Shown: piece by piece, positions 34,843-43,015 of the stretch | Numbering within the stretch: the stretch's first letter is position 1 | Layout of the letters: the number at the start of each line of letters is the position of its first letter | Source of the DNA: Allobosea lupini | GTDB taxonomy: Bacteria > Pseudomonadota > Alphaproteobacteria > Rhizobiales > Beijerinckiaceae | Assembly (NCBI RefSeq): GCF_900109525.1 | Contig: NZ_FOAN01000002.1 | Span: 372,001 to 436,000 of the forward strand | Direction: 5' to 3' | Length of the DNA stretch: 64,000 nt | Position numbers and translations under genes: made by a program | Notes under the pieces: model-generated | What the model saw: only the letters and a program-made list of their open reading frames with translations | Database searches by the model: none | Told to the model about the DNA's origin: nothing

Positions 34843-35582
34843 CCGAAGTCCTCGAGGTCTCCAACCTGCACAAGGCCTTCGGTGGCATCAAGGCGGTGAA
34901 CGGCGTCTCCTTCAAGGTCAATGAAGGCGAGATCCTCGGCATCATCGGCCCCAATGGCTGCGGCAAGTCGACCCTGTTCAACTGCATCCTCGGCCAGCTC
35001 GAGCCGACCGAGGGCGCGGTCAAGCTCGACGGCCGCGACGTCACGAACATGCGTCCCTCCGAGCTCAACCGGCTCGGCGTCAGCCGCACCTTCCAGCTGC
35101 TGCAGGTCTTCCCCGAGCTCTCCGTGCGCGAGAACCTGATCCTCGCCGGGCAGGAACACGAAGGCACGATGCTGTCGCGCTTCTTCGGCGCGCGCGATGC
35201 CGGGCTTTCGGCCAAGGCCGAGCAGATGATCGGCTTCTTCAAGCTCGGCCACCTCACCGAGGCGAAGGCCGGCGGGCTCTCCTATGGCCAGCAGAAGCTG
35301 CTCGACGCCGCCATGGCCTTCATGGCCGGGCCGCGCCTCGTCCTGCTCGACGAACCGGCCGGCGGCGTCAATCTCACCATGCTGGGCGATCTCAAGGAGC
35401 GCCTGCGTGCCATCAATGCCGAGCAGGGCGCGACCTTCGTGGTGATCGAGCACAACATGGATTTCGTGATGTCGCTGTGCTCGCGCGTCATCGTGCTGGC
35501 CGAAGGCAAGGTCCTGGCCGAGGGCACACCGGCCGAAGTCCGCGCCAATCCGGCGGTCATCGAAGCCTATCTCGGGCATTGA
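34839..35582 (+). CDS. livG: ABC transporter ATP-binding protein LivG (cluster 1)
   Basis: 247 residues. Walker A is GPNGCGKST, the Q-loop region is RTFQLLQVFPELSVRENL, the signature is LSYGQQKLLD (a normal LivG variant of LSGGQ), Walker B is LVLLDEPAGGVN, and the H-loop is VIEHNMDFVM. It hydrolyses ATP to drive LivHM. ATGA overlaps the livM stop. Confidence 0.93.
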   Translation: MTEVLEVSNLHKAFGGIKAVNGVSFKVNEGEILGIIGPNGCGKSTLFNCILGQLEPTEGAVKLDGRDVTNMRPSELNRLGVSRTFQLLQVFPELSVRENLILAGQEHEGTMLSRFFGARDAGLSAKAEQMIGFFKLGHLTEAKAGGLSYGQQKLLDAAMAFMAGPRLVLLDEPAGGVNLTMLGDLKERLRAINAEQGATFVVIEHNMDFVMSLCSRVIVLAEGKVLAEGTPAEVRANPAVIEAYLGH

Positions 35583-35593
35583 GGAGCGATGCC

Positions 35594-36331
35594 ATGACCA
35601 CTCCCATCCTCGAACTCGACGGCGTGGTCGGCGGCTACGGCGCCATGACCATCCTCAACGGCACGACATTCAAGGTGCCGCGCGCCGCGATCACCACTGT
35701 GATCGGCCCGAACGGCGCCGGCAAGTCGACCGTGTTCAAGGCGATCTTCGGCCTGCTCAAGGTGCGCGAGGGCCATATCCGGCTGGAAGGCCAGGAGATC
35801 ACCAACTGGAACCAGCGCAAGCTGCTCGAGGCCGGCATCTGCTACGTGCCGCAGGGCCGCAACATCTTCCCCGAGCTCTCGGTGCGCCACAATATCGAGC
35901 TCGGCGCGGTCGCGGCCGGCAGCCAGATCACCGACATGCCCAGGCGCATCGAGGCGGCGCTCGACCGCTTCCCGTCGCTGCGCGCCAAGGCCGATGTCCA
36001 GGCCTCGACGCTCTCCGGCGGCCAGCAGAAGCAGCTCGAGATCGTGCGCGGGCTCCTGCTCGACCCCAAGCTGGTGCTGATCGATGAGCCCTCGATCGGG
36101 CTCTCGCCGATGCTGGTGCAGGAGACCTTCGACATCCTGAAGGAGCTGCGTGCCAAGGGCGTCACCATCCTGATGATCGAGCAGAACGCCCGCTCGGCGC
36201 TGGAAATCTCCGACGAAGGCCTGGTGCTGGAGCTCGGCCAGACCCGCATGCAGGGCCCGGCAGCCACCATTCTCGCAGATCCCCGCGTTGCCCAGCTCTT
36301 CCTCGGCGGAGCGATGACCGAAGCGGCCTGA
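35594..36331 (+). CDS. livF: ABC transporter ATP-binding protein LivF (cluster 1)
   Basis: 245 residues. Walker A is GPNGAGKST, the signature is LSGGQQKQLEI, Walker B is LVLIDEPSIGLSP and the H-loop region is MIEQNARSALE (Gln for His, normal in LivF). GAGGAGCG precedes the ATG 12 bp after livG. It is the last gene of the transporter operon, followed by a strong hairpin at 36366. Confidence 0.93.
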   Translation: MTTPILELDGVVGGYGAMTILNGTTFKVPRAAITTVIGPNGAGKSTVFKAIFGLLKVREGHIRLEGQEITNWNQRKLLEAGICYVPQGRNIFPELSVRHNIELGAVAAGSQITDMPRRIEAALDRFPSLRAKADVQASTLSGGQQKQLEIVRGLLLDPKLVLIDEPSIGLSPMLVQETFDILKELRAKGVTILMIEQNARSALEISDEGLVLELGQTRMQGPAATILADPRVAQLFLGGAMTEAA

Positions 36332-36365
36332 GAACACCGCAGCGTCCTCCGATCTAGCTATTTTG

Positions 36366-36398
36366 AGCAGCGGGCGAGACGGCGTCGCGCCCGCTGCT
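36366..36398. terminator. Bidirectional hairpin between livF and the quinone reductase gene
   Basis: AGCAGCGGGCG and CGCCCGCTGCT form an 11-bp perfect stem around an 11-nt loop in the 73-bp convergent gap. Only a short TTA follows on the plus strand. It is best read as an end-of-operon structure rather than a textbook U-tract terminator. Confidence 0.5.
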
Positions 36399-36404
36399 TA
36401 TCGA

Positions 36405-37394
36405 CTAGCTGATGGTCACGACCTTGCCGACCGCGCGGCCGCTCTCGAGCAGTTCATGTGCCTGCGCGATCTCGTCGAGCGGGACGCGCGCGGCGATCTC
36501 GTGGCTGAGCCATCCGCCTCGCAGCCCCTCCCCGATCGCAGCCGCGGCCTCATCATGCGCGGCCGCATCCATGACATAGACCAGCACGAAGCGGATCGCG
36601 GCATCGAGCTGAAGCAGCGGCCAGTAGGGCAGGACGGGCTCGGCAACCGCATCAGATGAATAGGTCGCGATCACGCCGCGCGGCGCCAGCACCTGCATGG
36701 TCAGGTCGAGATTGGCGCCGAAGGCGACCTCGACGACGCGGTCGACGCCACGTTCCTTGCCGGTGAAGTCCCGAATGCGCGCCGCGAGATCGTCATTGTG
36801 GCGGTTGAGTACGAGATCGGCGCCCGCCGCCTTGGCGGAACGCGCCTGCTCCTCGCGGCTGACGGTCGCAATCACCCGCGCCCCGCTCTGCTTGGCGAAC
36901 TGGATGGCGTAGCGGCCAACTGCGCCGGCGCCGCCGGTGACGAGCACCACCTTTCCTGCCACCGAACCATCGGCGAGGACGCAGCGATGTGCCGTCATCG
37001 CGGGTACGCCGAGAGCGGCGCCTTCCTCGAACGTGACACTTGCCGGCAGCGGCTGGACCTGCCGCGCCGGCAACGCAACATACTCGGCCGCGCCGCCGAA
37101 GGGCCGGCCGAGCGCGGCTTCATAGAACCAGACCCGTTCGCCGATGCGGCTCTCCAGCTCGGGCGAGCCGGCTGCGACCACTTCCCCCGCGCCGTCCTGA
37201 TGCGGGATGACCAGCGGAAATGGCATCTCACTGCGGCCGAGCCAGCCGGCGCGCGCCTTCCAATCGGACGGGTTGATGCCGCTGGCGCGGACCCTGATCA
37301 GCAATTCGCCCGGGCCGGCGACCGGCTGCGGCTGCTCGCCGACTTCAAGGACCTCGTTCGCCGGTCCCTTGCGCTGATACCATGCTGCCTTCAC
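36405..37394 (-). CDS. NADPH:quinone reductase, zinc-free MDR family
   Basis: 329 residues. The medium-chain reductase fold has the QOR start VKAAWYQRKGPANEVLEVGE, GINPSDWKARAGW, GAALGVPAMTAHRCV and NADPH loop VTGGAGAVGRYAIQFAK. It reduces quinones or reactive carbonyls with NADPH. The start is GTG 37394, with AAGGAAG eight bases upstream; a TTG at 37430 extends the frame without family support. It is divergent from an HxlR regulator, a pairing typical of quinone/electrophile-responsive circuits. Confidence 0.88.
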   Translation of the reverse strand: MKAAWYQRKGPANEVLEVGEQPQPVAGPGELLIRVRASGINPSDWKARAGWLGRSEMPFPLVIPHQDGAGEVVAAGSPELESRIGERVWFYEAALGRPFGGAAEYVALPARQVQPLPASVTFEEGAALGVPAMTAHRCVLADGSVAGKVVLVTGGAGAVGRYAIQFAKQSGARVIATVSREEQARSAKAAGADLVLNRHNDDLAARIRDFTGKERGVDRVVEVAFGANLDLTMQVLAPRGVIATYSSDAVAEPVLPYWPLLQLDAAIRFVLVYVMDAAAHDEAAAAIGEGLRGGWLSHEIAARVPLDEIAQAHELLESGRAVGKVVTIS

Positions 37395-37455
37395 TGCCGT
37401 GCTTCCTTGCGTGGTTGCGGAAGCAGGCAAGTGTCGTCATAGCTCATCTGGCACA

Positions 37456-37480
37456 AGTACGTACAAAGAGAACATGTACT
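37456..37480. promoter_or_regulatory. HxlR operator candidate between the quinone reductase and HxlR genes
   Basis: AGTAC (37456-37460) and GTACT (37476-37480) form an inverted repeat. Internal GTAC at 37461-37464 adds symmetry. Several HxlR proteins (for example YodB-type) recognise spaced TAC/GTA dyads, and this one lies directly upstream of the HxlR start. Confidence 0.4.
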
Positions 37481-37483
37481 ATC

Positions 37484-37921
37484 ATGGATGTAAGTGTCGT
37501 TGAGCCCATTCACGCCACAGGAACACGACCGCGCCGCGAGCCGGCGGCCCGCACGGGCTGCGGCGTCGAGGCGACGTTGTCGGTGATCGGCGGTGTCTGG
37601 AAGCCGGTGCTGCTGTTCCAGCTGCTGCGTGGCAAATTGCGCTTCAATGCGCTGTGCCGGCTGACGCCGCGAGCGACGCCGCGGATGATCACCCTGCAAT
37701 TGCGCGAGCTGGAAGCGGACGGCGTGGTGCGCCGGATCGTCTATCCGGAAGTGCCGCCCAAGGTGGAATACGAGCTGACCGAATTCGGGCAATCGCTGGA
37801 GCCGGTGCTGCTCGCCATGCGCGCCTGGGGCCAGAGCTTCCAGGCGCGCATGGACGCTGCCGAGGCCGAGCCTGGGGGAGGATCAGCTCAGCCGCGCAGC
37901 ATCTGCATCGCAGCGGGATAG
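37484..37921 (+). CDS. HxlR family winged helix-turn-helix transcriptional regulator
   Basis: 145 residues. The HxlR core is GCGVEATLSVIGGVWKPVLLFQLLRGKLRFNAL followed by RMITLQLRELEADGVVRRIVYPEVPPKVEYELTEFG. A cysteine (residue 25 region, TGCGVE) sits at the position used for electrophile sensing in YodB/HypR-like proteins. ATG 37484 is the first start giving the family N-terminus. It is divergent from the quinone reductase it likely represses. The 3' end overlaps the convergent MBL gene by 34 bp. Confidence 0.9.
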   Translation: MDVSVVEPIHATGTRPRREPAARTGCGVEATLSVIGGVWKPVLLFQLLRGKLRFNALCRLTPRATPRMITLQLRELEADGVVRRIVYPEVPPKVEYELTEFGQSLEPVLLAMRAWGQSFQARMDAAEAEPGGGSAQPRSICIAAG

Positions 37922-38874
37922 TAGCGGAAGCCGTCACCGGCCTTGGCGAGGTTGCCGAAGCCCGGCCAGGCGAAGTGATAGGACATTACCGGCGTCTTCT
38001 GCTCGGCCAGCATGGTGAGCAGCTTCACCCGCGACTGCACCGACATCTTCGGGTCCCAGTCGTAAGCGAACTCGACCCGCGGATTCTCGGTTAGGAGGAT
38101 CGGGTGGTGGGTGAGATCGCCGAGGAAGACGAAGGACTTGCCCCCCGAGGAGACGTTGAAGATGGTGTGGCCTGGGCTGTGGCCCGGCGCCGAGATCGCG
38201 GTGATGCCCGGCAGGAACTCCTGCCCGTCCTTGAAGAAGACGATGCGATCGCGCACCGGCCGCAAATTGGCGCGGGCATGGTCGCCGAAGGCCTTGAACG
38301 GCGTGCCGAGGCGGGCGTCGTCGAGCCAGTAATCATGGTCGACCTGGCTGATATAGATCTGCGCATTGGGGAAGTTCGGCTTGCCCTCGGCCGAACAGAT
38401 GCCGCCGGTATGGTCGATATGGGCATGGCTGCAGACGATGGCGTCGATCGAAGCCGGGTCGATGCCGGCCTCCTGCATGCTTTTCAGCAGCCGGCCGGTC
38501 GTCGGGCCGAAAGCCTTGGAGAAGCCCATGCCGGTGTCGAACATCACCAGCCGGTCGCCGAAATTGACGATCGGAATATTCTGCTCGAGCACGACATTGT
38601 CCTTGGCCAGGAAGTTCGTTTCGAGCAGGCCGTAGACCTGCTCCTTCGGCAGGCCGAGGAAGCTGGAGCCGGGATCGCCGAGCGGCAAGGGCCCGTCCGA
38701 AACCACCGTGACCTCGGCCTGGCCGAGCCCGAAGCGATAGTAATAGGGCACCTGGCTGTTCGCGAGCGGGGCCTTGGCCAACGCGCCGCCGGGCAAGGCC
38801 GCACCGGCGGCGAGCGCGGCCGCACCGGACAGGAAGCCGCGGCGGCTGGTGGACGGGATGAGCAGGTTCGACAT
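37888..38874 (-). CDS. Tat-exported MBL fold metallo-hydrolase
   Basis: 328 residues. The N-terminus carries a twin-arginine signal (TSRRGFLSGAAALAAGAALPGG). The metallo-beta-lactamase core has the H-x-H-x-D-H motif SHAHIDHTGG, a later His in SAPGHSPGHT, Asp in FLGDLTHH, and final His in MSYHFAWPG, so the dinuclear metal site is complete. The periplasmic location is inferred from the signal. The substrate is unknown (lactone, sulfatase-type or aryl ester are all possible). GCGGAGGAA precedes the ATG. It is divergent from the LysR gene at 39064. Confidence 0.9.
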   Translation of the reverse strand: MSNLLIPSTSRRGFLSGAAALAAGAALPGGALAKAPLANSQVPYYYRFGLGQAEVTVVSDGPLPLGDPGSSFLGLPKEQVYGLLETNFLAKDNVVLEQNIPIVNFGDRLVMFDTGMGFSKAFGPTTGRLLKSMQEAGIDPASIDAIVCSHAHIDHTGGICSAEGKPNFPNAQIYISQVDHDYWLDDARLGTPFKAFGDHARANLRPVRDRIVFFKDGQEFLPGITAISAPGHSPGHTIFNVSSGGKSFVFLGDLTHHPILLTENPRVEFAYDWDPKMSVQSRVKLLTMLAEQKTPVMSYHFAWPGFGNLAKAGDGFRYYPAAMQMLRG

Positions 38875-39000
38875 GGCGTTCCTCCGCGTGGAAAGGGAGC
38901 GGCGTCGGGCGCCGTCTTCTTCGCCGGGCGGCCTTGCGTCGCGTCAGGCCTTGCCGGAAGGAAAGGATGCACGCCTGCGGAGTGGACGGCCAATAAGGCT

Positions 39001-39022
39001 TCGCTCTAGTCTGCATAAGCGA
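39001..39022. promoter_or_regulatory. Dyad in the MBL/LysR divergent promoter region
   Basis: TCGCT and AGCGA flank a 12-bp spacer 42-63 bp upstream of the LysR start. The position suits a site for the divergently encoded regulator. The arms are short, so the call is tentative. Confidence 0.3.
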
Positions 39023-39063
39023 AAGCTCGCGCTCGCGGGCCAATCAAGGGGAACGGGACGACG

Positions 39064-40026
39064 ATGGATCTGCGCCAGTTGCGCTATTTCACGGCCATCG
39101 TCGAACAGGGCTCGTTCTCCAAGGCGGCACTCAAGCTCCGGGTGGCGCAGCCGGCGCTCAGCCAGCATCTGCGCCATATGGAAGACGAGCTCGGCGTCGC
39201 CCTGCTGCATCGCGGCACGCGCGGCGTCCAGCCGACCGAGGCGGGGGAGCGCCTGCTCGCCAAGGCACGCACCATCCTCGCCGAATTCGCCGAACTGCGC
39301 GACAGCGTGCGCGGCGAGCAGGCGGCGCCGGCCGGCGAGGTCAGGATCGGCCTGCCAGGCACGGTCAGCGAGCAGTTCAGCGTGCCATTGATCGAGGCGA
39401 CGCAGGAGCGTTTCCCGGATGTGCGCATCCGCGTCGCCGAGGCGATGAGCGGCTTCGTGCTCGACTGGCTGCGCAAGGGCGAGGTTGATCTCGCAGTGAT
39501 CTACTCGACCTCCGATCCGAAGGGGCTCGGCATACACCACGTCCTGACCGAGGAGCTCTGCCTCTTCGGCATCCCGGCTCTGACGGCGTTGAAGACGCCT
39601 GCCGGCAAGGCGGTGACGCTGACCGAGGCCGCCGGGCTCGACCTGATCCTGCCCGGGCCGGGCCACGGCCTGCGCGACCAGATCGACGAGGCGGCGGCCG
39701 GCATCAACGCCACCGTCCATGCCGCGGTCGAGATCGAATCCTATTCGCAGATCAAGCGCCTGGCCGAGCGCGGCCTCGGCTACAGCATCCTGCCGCGCAT
39801 GGCGGTCAGGGCGCAGGAGAAGGCCGGCATCTTCCAGACCTGGCCGCTGGAAGAGCCGTCGCTCTATCGCAAGGTCTACCTGGCATATTCGACCGAGCGG
39901 CCGATGACGGCCGCAGCCCGCGCCATCGGCCAGCTCTCCTGGGAGATCCTGCGCGGCCTCGTCGCCGACGAGCGCTGGACCGCGACGCTGGGCGACGAGA
40001 CCGATCCGCCCGCCTTATACGGCTGA
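39064..40026 (+). CDS. LysR family transcriptional regulator (NAC/CbbR-like)
   Basis: 320 residues. The HTH at 1-60 (MDLRQLRYFTAIVEQGSFSKAALKLRVAQPALSQ as the first part) and the effector domain beginning GEVRIGLPGTVSEQFSVPLIEA are typical of the nitrogen assimilation control/tricarballylate subgroup of LysR proteins. It is divergent from the MBL hydrolase gene and 73 bp upstream of the alcohol dehydrogenase gene; either or both may be targets. The ribosome site GGGAACGGGACGACG is mediocre. Confidence 0.92.
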   Translation: MDLRQLRYFTAIVEQGSFSKAALKLRVAQPALSQHLRHMEDELGVALLHRGTRGVQPTEAGERLLAKARTILAEFAELRDSVRGEQAAPAGEVRIGLPGTVSEQFSVPLIEATQERFPDVRIRVAEAMSGFVLDWLRKGEVDLAVIYSTSDPKGLGIHHVLTEELCLFGIPALTALKTPAGKAVTLTEAAGLDLILPGPGHGLRDQIDEAAAGINATVHAAVEIESYSQIKRLAERGLGYSILPRMAVRAQEKAGIFQTWPLEEPSLYRKVYLAYSTERPMTAAARAIGQLSWEILRGLVADERWTATLGDETDPPALYG

Positions 40027-40040
40027 TCGGGATTTCGTCT

Positions 40041-40069
40041 TTGACAGGCGGCGCGGCGAGCCGAACACT
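40041..40069 (+). promoter_or_regulatory. Possible promoter of the alcohol dehydrogenase gene
   Basis: TTGACA (40041-40046) is a perfect -35. With 17 bp spacing the -10 is AACACT, weak but tolerable for an activated promoter. The start codon is 31 bp further on, behind GAGGAT. Confidence 0.35.
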
Positions 40070-40099
40070 CGCCGGCAAATCAGCTCACGAGGATACGCC

Positions 40100-41224
40100 T
40101 TGAAGACTCGCGCCGCCGTGCTGCACGCCAGCCCCGTCACCGCGCCCTATGCGCAGTCGAAACCGCTTCGGATCGAGGAGGTCGAGCTCGCCCCGCCCGG
40201 CATGGGCGAGGTGCTGGTCAGGGTTCGGGCCGCGGGCCTCTGCCATTCCGACCTCTCGGTGATCGACGGCAACCGGCCGCGCCCGGTGCCGATGGTGCTC
40301 GGCCATGAGGCCGCCGGCGAGGTCGAGGAGGTCGGGCCAGGCGTCACCGACCTCAGGAAGGGCGACCGTGTCATCATGGTCTTTGTGCCATCCTGCGGCC
40401 ATTGCGCGCCGTGCAGCGAGGGGCGCCCTGCCTTGTGCGAACCCGGCAACGCCGCCAACGGCGTCGGCGAGTTGATGGCGGGCGGGCGCCGGCTCTCGCA
40501 GAACGGCCAGCCGGTGCACCATCATGTCGGCGTCTCCGCCTTCGCCGAGCACACGGTGATGTCGCGCCATTCGCTGGTCAAGATCGAGGCCGACATTCCC
40601 CACGAGATCGCCGCGCTGTTCGGCTGCGCCGTGCTGACCGGAGTCGGTGCGGCCGTGAACACGGCGAAGGTCCGGGCCGGCGAGACGGCTGCGGTCGTCG
40701 GGCTCGGCGGTGTCGGCCTCTCCGCCCTGCTCGGCGCGGTCGCCTGCGGCGCCTCGCGCGTGATCGCCGTCGACCTCTCGGACGAGAAGCTGAAGATCGC
40801 CCGCGAGCTCGGCGCGACCGACACCTTCAATGCCGGCGCGCCCGATGTCGTCGAGGCGATCCGCGCCGCTACGAAGGGGGGCGTCGACCACGGTCTCGAA
40901 ATGGCCGGCTCGGTGAAGGCGCTGGAGCTTGCCTACCAGATCACGCGGCGCGGCGGCACGACGACGACGGCCGGTCTCGCCAACCCCGCTCATACGATGT
41001 CATTGGCGCCGGTTCGGCTCGTCGGCGAAGAGCGGACGCTGAAGGGCTCCTATGTCGGCTCCTGCATTCCGGTGCGCGACATTCCCCGCTTCATCGACCT
41101 TTATCAGCGCGGCCGGCTGCCGGTCGACAAGCTCTGGACCAGCTCGAGCCCACTCGACGGCATCAATGAGGGTTTCGACGCGCTGAACGAAGGCCGGACG
41201 ATCCGGCACGTCATCCAGATGTAG
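40100..41224 (+). CDS. zinc-binding alcohol dehydrogenase (class III-like MDR)
   Basis: 374 residues. Catalytic zinc ligands are visible in GLCHSDLSV and LGHEAAGEVEEVG. The structural zinc site is a four-cysteine lobe in SCGHCAPCSEGRPALCE. The NAD loop is GLGGVGLSALLGAVACGA, followed by an acidic VDLSDEKL (NAD preference). The family oxidises primary alcohols or S-hydroxymethyl thiols. The start is TTG, placed by GAGGAT six bases upstream and by the MDR N-terminus (KTRAAVLHA). It is probably controlled by the LysR gene immediately upstream. Confidence 0.9.
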   Translation: MKTRAAVLHASPVTAPYAQSKPLRIEEVELAPPGMGEVLVRVRAAGLCHSDLSVIDGNRPRPVPMVLGHEAAGEVEEVGPGVTDLRKGDRVIMVFVPSCGHCAPCSEGRPALCEPGNAANGVGELMAGGRRLSQNGQPVHHHVGVSAFAEHTVMSRHSLVKIEADIPHEIAALFGCAVLTGVGAAVNTAKVRAGETAAVVGLGGVGLSALLGAVACGASRVIAVDLSDEKLKIARELGATDTFNAGAPDVVEAIRAATKGGVDHGLEMAGSVKALELAYQITRRGGTTTTAGLANPAHTMSLAPVRLVGEERTLKGSYVGSCIPVRDIPRFIDLYQRGRLPVDKLWTSSSPLDGINEGFDALNEGRTIRHVIQM

Positions 41225-41227
41225 GGA

Positions 41228-42409
41228 TCATGCGCTTGCCGTTGCCGCGCGCGGCGCAAGCGCAGCGGCAAGCGCCGCCACCAGCATCAGCGCGACCGCA
41301 AGCCCGGCGAGCGCCGAGAAGCCGGCACTGGCATAGAGCGGCCCGAAGCCTGTCGTTCCGGCAAAGAGCGCGAGATAGGTGACGCCGCTGTTGAGGCCCA
41401 TGATCGCGCCGCGGCGGCCGGGATCGAGTGCCGCCAGCCGGAGGATCAGCACGTTCAGCGCGGCGTGATTGGCCATGCCCCAGCAGAAGACGACGGCGAG
41501 CAATGCCGGATAGGAGGCGGAGGCAGCGGTCATCGCCAGATAGACAGCACCGACCACCGCAAAGAACAGCGGCAGCAATCGGGCGGGACCGAGCCGGTCG
41601 ATCCAGCGGTCGAGGAAGGTCGTCGCCCCGAAGCCGAGGCCATAGCACAGTGCCAGCAGGCCACCGGCACTGACCGGCAGGCCGAGCCCGCGATGCAGAT
41701 GGTCGCCGACATAGCCATAGACGCCGTAGAACGAGGCCATGAAGGCGGCGCAGGCGAGCAGCAGCGGCGCGATGCCGGGAACCCTCAGCGCCGAGAGCGG
41801 CGACGGCGCGGTGCGCCTGGTCGGGTTGCCGCCGGCTGTCAGCTTCGTTGTCCCGGCCATGGCGGCGAGCCCGGCGACCACCACGATGGCGTAGACCATG
41901 CGCCAACCGAGGAGATCGGCGATCACGGCCGAGAGCGAGACGCCGGCGACCATGCTCAGCGTCCAGCCGAACAGGACGATGCCGAGCGTGTCGCTCTCGC
42001 GGCCGGCGGGTGCTGCCAGCGCAGCGAGTGTGTAGATGGCCGGCAGCGCAAGGCCGGCGGCGAGCCCGGCCAGCAATTGCGCGCCGACGAAAGCCGCAAG
42101 GGCTGGTGCCGCCCCGCTCGCCGCGAGGGCCGCCAGGAAGGCAAGCAACGCGTAGCGCAGGACCCGGCCTGCGCCGAAGCGGTCGATCAGCCCGGCGAGC
42201 AGCAGGGCGCTCGCCGCCGTGCCGATGCCGAAGGCGGCCGAGGCCGTCATCACCGCCGGCACGCCGGAGGCGAAGCTCTCCGCCACGCGCGGGGCGATCG
42301 GCCCCAGCGCCAGCGAGTTGGCGCCGACGAGGCCGATGCACAGGCAGAGTGCATAGGCCGCGGCGGGGATGCGGGCTGCTCCAGCGCTAATTTGATCTTC
42401 ATTCGTCAT
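41228..42409 (-). CDS. MFS transporter
   Basis: 393 residues with 12 spans. The N-terminal half carries LAGLIDRFGAGRVLRYALL as the MFS loop 2-3 motif, and a mid-protein loop (TKLTAGGNPTRRTAPSPLSAL) separates the halves. The pattern resembles DHA1-type exporters. The substrate is unknown. It is divergent from an Lrp/AsnC-type regulator, with overlapping control regions (see the dyad at 42401), suggesting amino-acid or metabolite export under Lrp control. The 3' end nearly touches the convergent alcohol dehydrogenase (3 bp gap). Confidence 0.86.
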   Translation of the reverse strand: MTNEDQISAGAARIPAAAYALCLCIGLVGANSLALGPIAPRVAESFASGVPAVMTASAAFGIGTAASALLLAGLIDRFGAGRVLRYALLAFLAALAASGAAPALAAFVGAQLLAGLAAGLALPAIYTLAALAAPAGRESDTLGIVLFGWTLSMVAGVSLSAVIADLLGWRMVYAIVVVAGLAAMAGTTKLTAGGNPTRRTAPSPLSALRVPGIAPLLLACAAFMASFYGVYGYVGDHLHRGLGLPVSAGGLLALCYGLGFGATTFLDRWIDRLGPARLLPLFFAVVGAVYLAMTAASASYPALLAVVFCWGMANHAALNVLILRLAALDPGRRGAIMGLNSGVTYLALFAGTTGFGPLYASAGFSALAGLAVALMLVAALAAALAPRAATASA

Positions 42410-42429
42410 TTCGACAGAATGACCGAATT
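42401..42429. promoter_or_regulatory. Near-palindrome between the MFS and Lrp genes
   Basis: ATTCGTCATT (42401-42410) and AATGACCGAAT (42419-42429) are inverse complements with a one-base bulge around an 8-bp spacer. The site covers the MFS start and lies 29-57 bp before the Lrp-type start, so binding would affect both genes. Confidence 0.4.
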
Positions 42430-42457
42430 TGATTCAGCTTCAATCGAGGATCAGCGA

Positions 42458-43012
42458 ATGCTTGAAAAAACAGATGGCGTTCGGCGCAACCGCGGGTCCG
42501 AGCGCGAACTCGATGCGATGGACCGAAAGCTGTTAGGCGTCCTGGTCGAGGACGCTACGATCAGCTACGCCGATCTCGGCGAGCGTGTCGGCCTGTCGCC
42601 GCCGGCGGCACATGAGCGGGTGAAGCGGTTGCGGCGCTCGGGTGCGATCAAGCGGGTCGCGGCGCTGATCGAGCCGGAGGCGACCGGCAAGACGCTGCTC
42701 GCCTTCGTCCATGTCGATACCACCGGCTGGGGCAAGACCACGACGCTATTGGCGATCGAGGCCCATCCCGAGGTCGAGGAGATCCATTCGGTCGCCGGCG
42801 ACACCTGCATGATGCTGAAGGTGCGCACGCAGAGCACGCACGCGCTCGAGGGCCTGCTGGCGAAGATCTACGACGTGCCCGGCGTCACCGCGACGCGCAG
42901 CTATGTCGTGCTCTCGACCTACCTGGAACGGCCGGTCCAGCCTGGCATCACCGGCGAATGGCCGGGGCGGGTGAAGGCCCCTCGGCTGCCGGCCCCAGCC
43001 GGCGCGGGCTGA
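42458..43012 (+). CDS. Lrp/AsnC family transcriptional regulator
   Basis: 184 residues. The HTH is at about 22-75 (DRKLLGVLVEDATISYADLGERVGLSPPAAHERVKRLR as its span), followed by the RAM/AsnC ligand domain (about 85-160: LLAFVHVDTTGWGKTTTLLAI, VEEIHSVAGDTCMMLKVRTQ). It forms octamers or dimers binding amino acids. ATG 42458 is favoured by CGAGGATC seven bases upstream; an in-frame ATG at 42419 lacks a ribosome site and lies inside the dyad. The likely target is the divergent MFS gene. Confidence 0.91.
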   Translation: MLEKTDGVRRNRGSERELDAMDRKLLGVLVEDATISYADLGERVGLSPPAAHERVKRLRRSGAIKRVAALIEPEATGKTLLAFVHVDTTGWGKTTTLLAIEAHPEVEEIHSVAGDTCMMLKVRTQSTHALEGLLAKIYDVPGVTATRSYVVLSTYLERPVQPGITGEWPGRVKAPRLPAPAGAG

Positions 43013-43015
43013 GCC

